64,000 nucleotides of DNA. It comes from Ligustrum vulgare (Eukaryota; Streptophyta; Magnoliopsida; Lamiales; Oleaceae). Shown here piece after piece: positions 54,983-64,000 of the stretch. The first letter of the stretch is position 1; every line of letters begins with the position of its first letter. The stretch covers positions 62,260,040 through 62,324,039 of the forward strand of contig OY743176.1 of assembly GCA_963555705.1 (NCBI GenBank). Reading direction: 5' to 3'. The translations under genes and the position numbers were made by a program. Under the pieces are notes generated by a model. That model saw nothing but the letters and a program-made list of their open reading frames with translations. It did no database searches and was not told the origin of the DNA.

Positions 54983-56983
54983 CTACCTTGAAACTTGTTG
55001 AAGTTTGTTTTGTTTGGATGTATTTATAATAATTGTTATTGTGATATTAATTTGATTTGCACAAATTAAATCTGAAAATGTTTTAAATTAATGGTTAAAA
55101 AAATCAGATCGAGAAAAAAAAAAAATTTTTTTTTGGAGAGGTGGCGCCGCAGCGCCGCTAGCTGCGTATGGCAGCGGCGATCGTCGCCGCTACTGGGACG
55201 CACGGCATCTCCGTTGCGCAGTCGTAGCAGCTGTTCAGAACAACTGCTGCACAGCAGCGGCGATGAATTTCGCTGCTGCGCGCAGCAGCTACTGCTGTCG
55301 CAATCGCGACAGCAGGTCTCCAGGAGAGCGCCGCGTCGCGTCGGCGACGCGGCACAGAGGAAGCGGTGCCGACTGGCGCGCAGCGGCACACACCGAAACC
55401 CTAGGGTTTCGATGTGCTGATTTTGGGGACGGGGGCTGGTTTGCAATTTTGGAAATTGCATACCAACCCCCCCATATTCCAAAATAGCATGGACAGGCCC
55501 TGTGCTTGTTTTTCTAAATTGAAATAGGTGCTTTTAGTTTTAAAACTTTGCTGAAGGGTACCTGTATTTTGGAAATTAAAATTAAGGGCCTGAATTTTAA
55601 AAGGGATTCGATTAGGTCTTGATTATAATTTTATTTTGAAAAAAAAAAATTAATAAAATTGGATTTTTTCACAAAATTCTAAGATAGACCTTACGTAGAA
55701 TTTTAAAAGGTTAATCCAAATCCGAGTACGACTCAATTTAAAGATTAAAATAAAATGGTCATTTTTTATTGTCCCGATGAATAATGAGTTAATTGATTAA
55801 TTAGATTAATTAATTAATTTCATTAATATTATATTGATTAATATGATTAATTGATTGGCAAATCAACAAGGTTGATTATTTTATTCGATCTGTTTTGTCT
55901 AAAAGGGTTTAGACAATTAAAATCTATGTTGCAAATTTGGAAATTAATATATATTATTATTAATATTAGATATTAATTGTGTTAGGATCTATAGTGGATG
56001 ATTATGGACTAGACCTATGTGATTGGTTGAATGTATGGTTTATTTAATTATGTTCTTTGTTAATTAGGCCTGCGAGCCTATTATTACTTAATTAGGGCCT
56101 GCGTGCCTGTTATTGTTTAATTGGGCCCGCGAGCCTGTTATTATTTAATTGGGCCTGCGTGCCTATTTTATTTAATTTATATGGGCCTGCGTGTCCATCT
56201 GATACAGGCCTGCGTGCCAACTAGTAAATGTTACAGGTAGGAGCAGATAGCGGTTATTGCATTTTGGCATTCGATGTGGAATGCAATGTCCCCTAGGAAA
56301 TAGACCAATTAGTCTTCTTCATGGCTCAAGGAGACTAAATAGATACCGTCCATAGTCATCCACACTATGATATGTATGATTAATTACATGGTTGATGATA
56401 GTTAATTTACATAGGATTGATGAGACGTTACAAACCCCTCAAATTAAATATTAAATTCGTATTAATTAGTTAATACAAAATGCCTTCCATTGTTATAATG
56501 ATAAACCAGAATCAGCCATCAATGTCAGCTTGTTGAGTCACTCAAGGCTGCGAGATGGAAGGTGTGTTTAATCATTATGAAATATACGATATTTCTGAAC
56601 AAATGGGTAGAATTTAACCATAATTCATCTCTTGTTGAGTCACTCAAGGAGACAAATTTTGGAGGCATGATCAAGTGAACGCATAAGATGTGCAAGACAA
56701 AGAGTTGTCTGCTTGATGATCTAGGAGTCACATAGAGATGTGATTGATAAGTGTATCTACCCGGAAGCTTTATTGGAGCTTGTTGAGTCACTCAAGGTTC
56801 TAATAAAATGAAAGGGATCCTTGCCCACTGGGAATCATACAGATTCTACCAATTAATGTAAAGGGGTCATTAATTCACGTCAAACAGTGGGAGTACATAT
56901 TAATTTAATAAAGTCCAAATTATGTTAATTTTTGTATTTAATTATTGTTCTATTTTTTTTTTTGTCATTTCAGTTATTGAATA
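54983..56983 (+). other. Copia-2 long leader
   Basis: 2 kb without a gag frame. It holds a GC-rich block (55140-55410) with many CAGCAG/CTGCTG inverted pieces able to fold strongly, a tandem array of GGCCTGCGTGCC-type units (56065-56218), and three copies of CTTGTTGAGTCACTCAAGG (56529, 56631, 56779). Probable packaging or translation-control region. Confidence 0.6.
56065..56218 (+). repeat. Tandem GGCCTGCG(A/T)GCC repeats
   Basis: Six units of roughly 27-33 bp, GGGCCTGCGTGCC plus TATTATTTAATT; the core is near-palindromic (GGC...GCC). Confidence 0.8.
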
Positions 56984-59900
56984 ATGAGTAACCATATAAG
57001 TTTGAGAAGCATACTTGATGCTAACAAGCTTACCGGACCAAATTTTTTGGATTGGCATCGTAATGTGAGAATCGTTCTCAAGCATGAAAAAATTGGATAT
57101 GTCATTGAGCAGCCAATGCCGGAAGTTCCTACTGAGGAAGCTACGCCGGAAGAAGTGCAAGCTTATAATAAACACAGTGACGACGATAATACTGCAACAT
57201 GTGTGATGCTTGCAGCTATGTCACCTGAGTTACAAAAGCAGCACGAGGGTATGGATGCTCATACCATTATATTTCATCTCAAGGAGTTGTATGATGAACA
57301 GTCTCGGACTGAGAGGTATGAGACATCCAAAATGCTATTTAGAGGTGTGATGGCAGAAGGATCTTCAGTCAGTGCTCATGTGCTGAAGATGATTGGCTTT
57401 ATTGAAAAATTGGGCCAATTGGGTTTTGCTATGGATCACGAACTAAGTATTGACTTAATTCTACAATCCCTGCCTGATAGCTATTCACAGTTTATTGTGA
57501 ACTTTAACATGAATAAGATTCAGTGTACCCTACCTGAGCTGCTGAATATGCTGAAGACTGTTGAGCCCAACATCAGTAAAGGTAAAGGGCAAATCTTGAA
57601 CATTGAAAACTCTAAGGGAATTAAGAGGAAGTCCAACTTGAACTTTAAGAAAGGATCCAAGAAGATCAAGTCTACTGGAAAAACAGTCAAAGCTGACAAA
57701 GGAAAGTCCAAGTCTAATGACCCTTACTTTCATTGTGGAGGTAAAGGACATTGGAAAAGGAACTGCAAGGTATACCTCGCTAGCTTGAAGGGTAAGAAGT
57801 CTAATGAGGCTTCCACTTCAGGTAATTATTTTATCGAGGTTTTTATGTCTGCTCCTTTAGATTCTTGGGTATTGGATACCGGATGTGGATCTCATATTTG
57901 CACAAATATGCAGGAACTAAAGAATAGTAGAAGACTGCAGAAATGGGACGTGGACCTACGAGTGGGAAATGGAGCAAAAGTTGTTGCATTAGCTATAGGA
58001 ACCTACTATTTATCATTGCCCTCGGGCCTTGTTTTAGAATTAAAAGATTGCTATTTTATTCCTTCCATTACTAAGAACATTATTTCAGTTTCATGTTTGG
58101 ACATGGATGGTTTTTCCATTGAGATTAAGAATAAATGTTGTTTTTTTTATCTTAATGAATTGTTTTATGGTTGTGGAAAATTAATTAATGGCATATATGT
58201 TCTAGACATGAAAAATACTATAATGAGTATAGAAAATAAAAGGCCTAAGAAAGATAACGTTAATAATTCCTACCTTTGGCATTGTAGGCTTGGTCACATA
58301 AATGAAAAGCGCATATCCAAGTTACATAAAGATGGATACTTGGACACAAATGATTTCGAATCATTTGATAAATGCGAATCATGCCTTTTAGGCAAAATGA
58401 CCAAGTCACCCTTTACTGGAAAGGGAGAAAGGGCTACCGACATTTTGAGCCTCATACATACGGATGTATGTGGACCAATGTCAACAAATGCTAGAGGAGG
58501 TTTCTCCTACTTCATCACTTTCACAGATGACCATTCTAGATATGGATTCATCTATTTAATGAAGTTCAAGCATGAAGCCCTTGAAAGGTTCAAGGAATTC
58601 AAGCGAGAAGCTGAGAAATAAACTGGTAAGAGCATTCTCACACTTCGATCTGATCGAGGTGGAGAATACTTGAAAGAAGAATTTTTAAGTTATCTTAAAG
58701 AGAATGGGATTCTCTCGCAGTGGACTCCACCATATACACCACAACATAATGGTGTATCTGAAAGGAGAAATCGCACTCTACTTGACATGGTGCGATCAAT
58801 GATGAGCCGAGCAGTTCTCCCAAAAACGTTTTGGGGTTATGCACTTAACACCGCATGCCACACACTAAATCGTGTCCCATCTAAGTCGGTTGATAAAACT
58901 CCATATGAGATATGGAATGGGAAATACCTAATCTCTCATATTTGAAGATTTGGGGTTGCGATGCTTATGTGAAGCGTGCAAAATCGGATAAATTAGATGT
59001 TAAATCCGACAAATGCCTATTTGTAGGGTATCCAAAGCAAACAGTTGGATACTATTTCTATAATCCCATCGAGATGAAGGTCATCGTGTCAAAACATGCT
59101 ATATTCTTAGAGAAAGAGTTCATTCTAAGAGAGAGCAGTGGGAGCAAAATAGAACTTGAAGAAATTCAAGAAACTACAGGAGAGGTAAACCGATTAGATG
59201 AACCAGTGATTGTGTCTAATATTGATGAGACACAGACTGGTAATGGGGAATCGCCAGACCCTATGGACATACCAGCTCCACGCAAGTTAGAAAGGGTTAT
59301 TCGTCCTCCCAAAAGATTTGATCTTATGATTACCAAAGAAAACTTGCTAATTGAGGAAGACGAACCCTCGACTTATGCAGAATCAAAGTCAAGTGTTGAC
59401 TCAGTGAGATGGCAGAAAGCCATGGAATCCGAAATGAACTCCATGTACGAAAACAAGGTTTGGACCTTAGTTGACCTACCTGATGGGGTAAAACCCATAA
59501 GTTGTAAATGGGTTTACAAAAGAAAGGTAGACATGGATGGTAATGTTCATACGTACAAGGCAAGACTCGTGGCAAAGGGATATAAGCAAAGACAAGGAAT
59601 TGACTTTGACGAAACCTTTTCACCAGTCGCCATGTCTAAGTCTATTCGGATTCTGCTTGCAATAGCAGCATACTACGATTATGAAATTTGGCAAATGGAT
59701 GTCAAAACTGCGTTTCTTAATGGGAATCTTAATGAAGATGTGTACATGACACAGCCCGAGGGTTTTGAATCCGAGGAACAAAACAAAGTATGCAAGCTAC
59801 AAAAAATCCATATATGGGTTAAAGCAAGCCTCTCAGAGCTGGAATCTTCGTTTCGATGAGACAATCAAAAAGTTTGATTTTATCAAAAATGAAGATGAGC

Positions 59901-60940
59901 CGTGTGTGTACAAGAAAATTAGTGGGAGCAAAATTGTATTTCTAATTCTGTATGTAGATGACATATTACTATTAGGAAACGATATCCCCATGCTTCAATC
60001 AGTAAAAACATGGTTATCCAAAAACTTCTCCATGAAGGACATGGGAGAGGCAGGCATACATTCTTGGGATTAATATCTATAGGGATAGATCTAGAAAGAT
60101 GCTTGGCCTATCACAGTCCTCGTACATAGATAAAATCTTAAGAAGATTTAATATGCAATAGTCCAAAAGAGGACTCTGTCCCATTGCAAATGGGATCACT
60201 CTCTCTAAGGAAATGTGTCCAAAAACACAGAATGAGAGAGATCGCATGGATATGATACCTTATGCATCAGCAATGGGATCCATTATGTATAAGATGCTAT
60301 GTACAAGACCTGATGTTGCATATGCTTTGAGTGTCACAAGCAGATTCCAATCGAATCCTGGCGAGAAACATTGGATCGCTATCAAGAACATTTTTAAGTA
60401 CTTGAGAAGGACTAAAAATATGTTTCTTGTATACGGAGAAGATGAACTAAAGGTTCAAGGATATACTGATGCTAGTTTTCAGTCAGATAAAAAGATGACT
60501 GTAAATCTCAGTCCGGATATATATTTACTCTAAATGGAGGAGCGGTCAGTTGGAAAAGTTCCAAACAAGACACTACTGCAGATTCAACTACAGAAGCCGA
60601 ATACATAGCTGCTTCGGAAGCAGCAAAGGAAGCCGTCTGGATCAGGAAGTTCATAACTGAACTGGGAGTGGTTCGTAGCATTGTTGATCCAATAGTTTTG
60701 TATTGCGATAACAATGGAGCCATCGCACAAGCGAAGGAACCAAGGTCTCATCAGCGATCCAAGCATGTATTAAGGAGATATCATCTCATCAGAGAGATCA
60801 TAGAAAGAAATGACATACGAATAGAACGAGTCCCGACAAACAAAAATGTAGCAGATCCTCTGACAAAGGGATTGTCTCAACACAAACATGATGATCATAC
60901 CAAATCTATTGGTGTCAGATACATGAGTGATTGGATCTAG
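56984..60940 (+). pseudogene. Copia-2 gag-pol polyprotein, disrupted
   Basis: ATG 56984 (MSNHISLRSILDANKL). Gag with knuckle YFHCGGKGHWKRNC, the first zinc Cys replaced by Tyr; protease SWVLDTGCGSH; integrase LWHCRLGHINEKR...CESC, LIHTDVCGP, then stop TAA at 58619; RSDRGGEY and NGVSERRNRT follow in the same frame. Frameshifts near 58922, 59803, 60055 and 60500; another stop near 60160. Reverse transcriptase YVDDILL near 59955, RNase [30 protein letters not shown] to 60940. Three frameshifts lie in A-runs. Not able to make its own enzymes. Confidence 0.93.
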
Positions 60941-62039
60941 TTTGCATGGGATTTTATTTAATGTGATATACACTTTGTTTGGACATCGTTGGTATAAACA
61001 TTTACTATTAAATTGAGTCTACATTTTGATTGGAAAAATCTGTTATTGCTTAGAATTACAATAATGGAGTCCGTGGAATAAGTTCAAACAACTTGTAAGT
61101 CACAAGGTGTTGTGATTGTGAGATTCAAGTAATAGAATGACTTATTCTTAAAATTATCCCTAGTCAAAGCAATGGCAAGATACGGATATTGTTATTACAG
61201 TTAGACTAGCACGTGTTACATTTCTTTCTTATGAAGAAAGTTACTCATCTCACAAGTTAGAATGTAGAGGGACATTCAAATGAACACGTGGATGCATTGT
61301 TAGATGAACAAGCATTGGATGACCCGCCTAGAGATTCCACATGGATAACTATCCAAGCGTCAGTGGTGAGTCTCTAATGCGCGGTTGTGGATTTGGTCCT
61401 TCGACTTGAGGACGTCATAGAATCTTATATGAGGATTACTATGCTTTGGCGAACGTTGATGTTGGCTCTTGAGAGGGAGTCATCAGGATGACGTCGTACG
61501 GGTGTAGTGAGAGTCATATGAAGGTTGTGTATGTCCAATATAAGGATTCGTCACTCCTGGGTAGTAGGAGATTATAACCTGTATTTCACTCACTTAAGTT
61601 GATGTAAATTCCTCGGCCGGGGTGATGTTATGAGTTGAAAAGGTGTTTTCAGTCATAACAAGATCAACTAAGATAAGAAGTGAATAACATAATTGGTTGA
61701 AATGAGATTGACGCTATCCATATCTCTTAACCAATTGGGTTATATTGATGAAGGGATTGTATTTCCATGGTAACCGCACATGAACTGGTCTTGTCATGCC
61801 ACATGACCTTTCCTTTCACATGGATTGCCTTGACACATTGCTAGATGTCAATCTAGGACGGCGACGTGAATTAATCGATCTTGGTGAGTCGATGATGAAT
61901 TAGAAATAGAGATTTAAATTCATCTTATTCCAATCAAATTGGAATAATAATAATAACACGACGTTTGCCATCGTGAATGGAACCTGATGGGTCACACACA
62001 AAAGGCAAGAATTTAACATCTGGAAATTGGATCTTGTAC
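60941..62039 (+). other. Copia-2 3' non-coding region
   Basis: 1.1 kb between pol and PPT with no ORF or domain. Confidence 0.7.
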
Positions 62040-62050
62040 AAGTGGGAGAT
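62040..62050 (+). other. Copia-2 polypurine tract
   Basis: AAGTGGGAGAT, same as Copia-1. Confidence 0.85.
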
Positions 62051-62425
62051 TGTTGGAATAATATGTCCAAGTCCAATTAGTTGGGCCGGACTTGGGTTGG
62101 CCCAAGTCCACAATCTTTAACCTAACTAGGTTTAGGTTATTCCTATAAACAAGCTCTCTATTGTAGAGAGATAAAAGAAGAGACAAGTTATTTTTCTTGA
62201 TTGCTAGCACAATAATCCAGATAGTGACTTGCTGTGTGGATCACCATCAGAGGCCGGACGATTGGACGGCTGTAGAAAGGATTTATACTACAACAACGTC
62301 AGATTTTAGCGATTCATAAAAAGGTATAATCTCTATCACAAACTTCATCGTAGTGCAAGGTTGATCCGGGGTTATGGTTTCGAATCCTTTAATCCCGCTG
62401 TGCATGTTTATTTCAAAACCTTACA
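62051..62425 (+). repeat. Copia-2 3' LTR
   Basis: 375 bp; differs from the 5' LTR by GGGG versus GGG, AATCCCGC versus AATTCCGC, and TTTCAAAACC versus TTTCGAAACC. Confidence 0.93.
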
Positions 62426-63150
62426 GTTTGGGCGTGGTGATGATGGTGGTGATGATGAACGGTGGTGGTGGTTGGTTCGAAAATGGTGGTGATGGTGATG
62501 AGTTGGTGGCGGTTGTGGTTGTGGTTTGGGCGTGGTGATGATGGGGTCTTGGCAGTGAGCTGGTGGTGGTGATGATGCTGCAATGGCTGCGTGAGTGGCG
62601 TGGAGGTAGCAGCTAGGTGGTGATTGGTGGCTGGAGATGGAGGTGGTGGTTCTAGGTGTATGCTGGAAATGGTGATTGAAGGACGAAAAAGGGTACGTTA
62701 CCTGTATGGAGTTGGGAGGCTGGGATGGTGATGGTGATGCTGAAATGGGTTGGATTGTGTAGTGTATAAGAGAGTTTGGTAGGTATGGTGTAGCGTTGGA
62801 TTGATGTGATGGATGGGGTTGGTGGTGTGGAAACCTAGACAAGTGTTGCACGTAATTCGAGAAAAATTCGCACGCGAAATCAACTGGGTCGGAATAATTA
62901 AACTGATAAAATGAGATTGATGAAATTTGGAATTTAATATTATTTTGAAAATAATAATTTAAATAAATAATTAAAATAATAAAATTTTGAAAATTCGGAA
63001 TTTAATTTGAAATTGAATTAACTCGATATTTCTCAATTTGGTTAGACGAATGCGTTGTGACGTTAACTTAAAAATGGATGAGATCGCAGCAACATCGTTT
63101 TCATTATTTTAAAATAATTATTAAATGCGTAAAAATTCTTGGTCGCTACA

Positions 63151-63290
63151 CTTTCCCTACCCTTGACTTGTCCAACATAGAAGCCCTGTATCTGGAGCCC
63201 CAGGATGCTGAAGAGAGTGGCCCTTCTGACTTGGTCCCAGATTTAGCCGGTGATGGCTCTGCCGGAGACCCCCCCCCCTTTGTCCTTTAA
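63151..63290 (+). pseudogene. Antisense extra ORF of the Tat element, C-terminal end
   Basis: After solo LTR B: LDLSNIEALYLEPQDAEESG, then an acidic and proline-rich tail ending PPPFVL at a stop at 63290. Acidic tails like this end the same family in other plants. Confidence 0.65.
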
Positions 63291-63780
63291 TTTCTTAGCC
63301 ATTCTTTTGTAATGATTTTATTTATATGAATAACATATATTCTTTTGTAATGACTTTGCTTTATATGAAAAGACAGATTTTTGTTTTCACTTTCGAATCC
63401 ACTTTTAAATGTCTTTATTATTTGCGTGCCTTGCCATATTTGACATTCCCTCAGATCTAGGCAGTTTTAAGACATTCATGTTAGCTGGTTAGGTCTGATT
63501 TATAATTTTTTGAATTTATTTACAATATTCCCCAGTGTATATTACTTAATCAACATGCCTGACTGCGAGAACCATTATGTGAGGGGTTTGCCCCGTTCAA
63601 AGCAATTATATTCAGATGTCAACCGAGGTGATTCCCCAGTTAATCCAATAATTTTAGTGGTTATTTGCTTGACATAAGAAGAGAGGTACTTTAGAGAAGG
63701 CAGGGGCAGTAGACTCGATGCATTGTTTTATAATCACCATACAATCTATCAAGATTATTACACACTAAGGGGAATTCCCT
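63291..63780. other. Tat element spacer between antisense ORF and pol end
   Basis: AT-rich. TTCTTTTGTAATGA followed by a TTTATATGAA-type stretch occurs twice (63301 and 63342), possibly the 3' end region of the antisense transcript. No gene. Confidence 0.5.
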
Positions 63781-64000
63781 TTATTGAAAATAGAGATAAA
63801 GGTAATCCGTATTCCAAGGATTGGGCAGGCGTACCCCAGATAGGTCTTCTATCCGGTAAGTCCCAGGTACTACCTTGGCGATAACTCTATATGGCCCTTC
63901 CTAATTAGGACCCAAAGTCCCTACTCCTGTTTCCTGGGTTGAAGGGACGACCTTTTTGAGGACTAAGTCTCCATTCCTGAAGAACCGTTTCTTTACTTTC
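63781..64000 (-). pseudogene. Tat element pol, C-terminal end of integrase
   Basis: Minus strand reads RNGDLVLKKV, GTLGPN, stop (63901-63903), EGPYRVIAKVVPGTYRIEDL and LPNPWNTDYLYLYFQ to a stop at 63781. This is the C-terminal integrase tail of Ty3/Tat polyproteins (GDLVL...LGPNWEGPY...LPRPWN). The Trp codon of LGPNWEGPY is a stop (TAG). Start is outside the window. Confidence 0.85.

Larger units (their letters stand above)
54596..62425 (+). mobile_element. Copia-2: Ty1/copia element with broken polyprotein
   Basis: 7830 bp flanked by GTTTG (54591-54595, 62426-62430), inserted in solo LTR B. 374/375-bp LTRs with two substitutions and one 1-bp indel by eye, initiator-Met PBS, 2-kb leader, gag-pol with several breaks, 1.1-kb 3' region, PPT identical to Copia-1. 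LTR similarity says recent, but the coding region is dead, so it was probably mobilised in trans or has decayed since. Confidence 0.95.
52907..63150 (-). mobile_element. Solo LTR B, interrupted by Copia-2
   Basis: About 2.4 kb without Copia-2. Termini TGTAGCGCCCCGAG and TTGGTCGCTACA, flanked by CTTTC (52902-52906, 63151-63155). Homologous to solo LTR A in reverse orientation: minus strand begins TGTAGCGACCAAGAATTTTT, and ATTTGCAGATTTCGGAGA is shared near 53230. The GGT-rich tracts at 54420-54590 and 62430-62700 are its own sequence on both sides of Copia-2. Confidence 0.85.
48208..64000 (-). mobile_element. Tat-lineage Ty3 element, 3' part (runs off the window)
   Basis: Minus-strand element with its 3' LTR at 48208-48887, an antisense extra ORF at 49.8-63.3 kb and the end of pol at 63781-64000. 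Its 5' LTR, gag and most of pol lie beyond position 64000. It hosts two small inverted elements (51413-51874) and solo LTR B (52907-63150). Tat elements are known to carry such antisense ORFs between pol and the 3' LTR. Confidence 0.8.

Noticed and set aside
62408..62851. 147-codon minus-strand open frame
   Set aside because: Same GGT-rich tract on the other side of Copia-2; composition-driven.

Overview
The window is nuclear DNA of a flowering plant, probably a eudicot. It is AT-rich, has spliced genes with GT-AG introns, contains plant gene families (a GRIP golgin, a wall-associated-kinase fragment), and is filled with nested plant LTR retrotransposons. I cannot name the species. Only one host gene looks intact as far as it goes; most of the rest is transposable elements in up to three layers of nesting.

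1-15.4 kb: the 5' half of a minus-strand gene for protein GRIP, a coiled-coil protein of the trans-Golgi. Seven coding exons (377 codons) and a 5'UTR exon can be placed; the C-terminal half lies beyond position 1. Its 9.5-kb intron carries a complete young Ty1/copia element (Copia-1, 7604-12709, intact 1295-residue polyprotein, 500-bp LTRs with two differences) in antisense orientation, plus an older Ty3-like remnant. 15.6-16.5 kb holds a TA microsatellite, an inverted-repeat MITE-like element and a Stowaway MITE.

17.2-24.9 kb: a young Ty3-type element (here G1, minus strand, TSD ATCAT) with gag, protease and a tRNA-Asp primer site but no reverse transcriptase or integrase. 25.2-28.5 kb: a 3.3-kb solo LTR (A, TSD GAGCT) that splits what looks like a small host exon. 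30.4-30.85 kb: a CACTA-type transposon end with 35-bp repeats. 31.7-32.1 and 43.5-43.9 kb: two halves of an endogenous pararetrovirus movement-protein remnant, separated by a second pol-less Ty3-type element (G2, 32121-43469), whose gag is in turn split by a solo LTR (C, 37659-40838, TSD TCCCA).

44.1-45.7 kb: a broken wall-associated-kinase extracellular domain between hAT-like termini. 48.2-64.0 kb: the 3' part of a Tat-lineage Ty3 element on the minus strand (3' LTR, a degraded antisense extra ORF, end of pol). It is interrupted by two small inverted-terminus elements with a tRNA-like B box and by a solo LTR (B, 52907-63150, TSD CTTTC). B in turn contains a second Ty1/copia element (Copia-2, 54596-62425, TSD GTTTG) whose polyprotein is broken several times.

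The most interesting structure is in G1 and G2. These elements have quite different LTRs but share a chain of non-coding elements on the RNA strand: a hairpin with loop AGGCAA just after gag-protease with compensatory stem changes, and a hairpin with loop AGGA placed 11-16 nt before a polypurine run, present twice in each element. G1 also has a natural promoter deletion in its 3' LTR and a cluster of TTACGGCCGTAA palindromes upstream of its TATA box.
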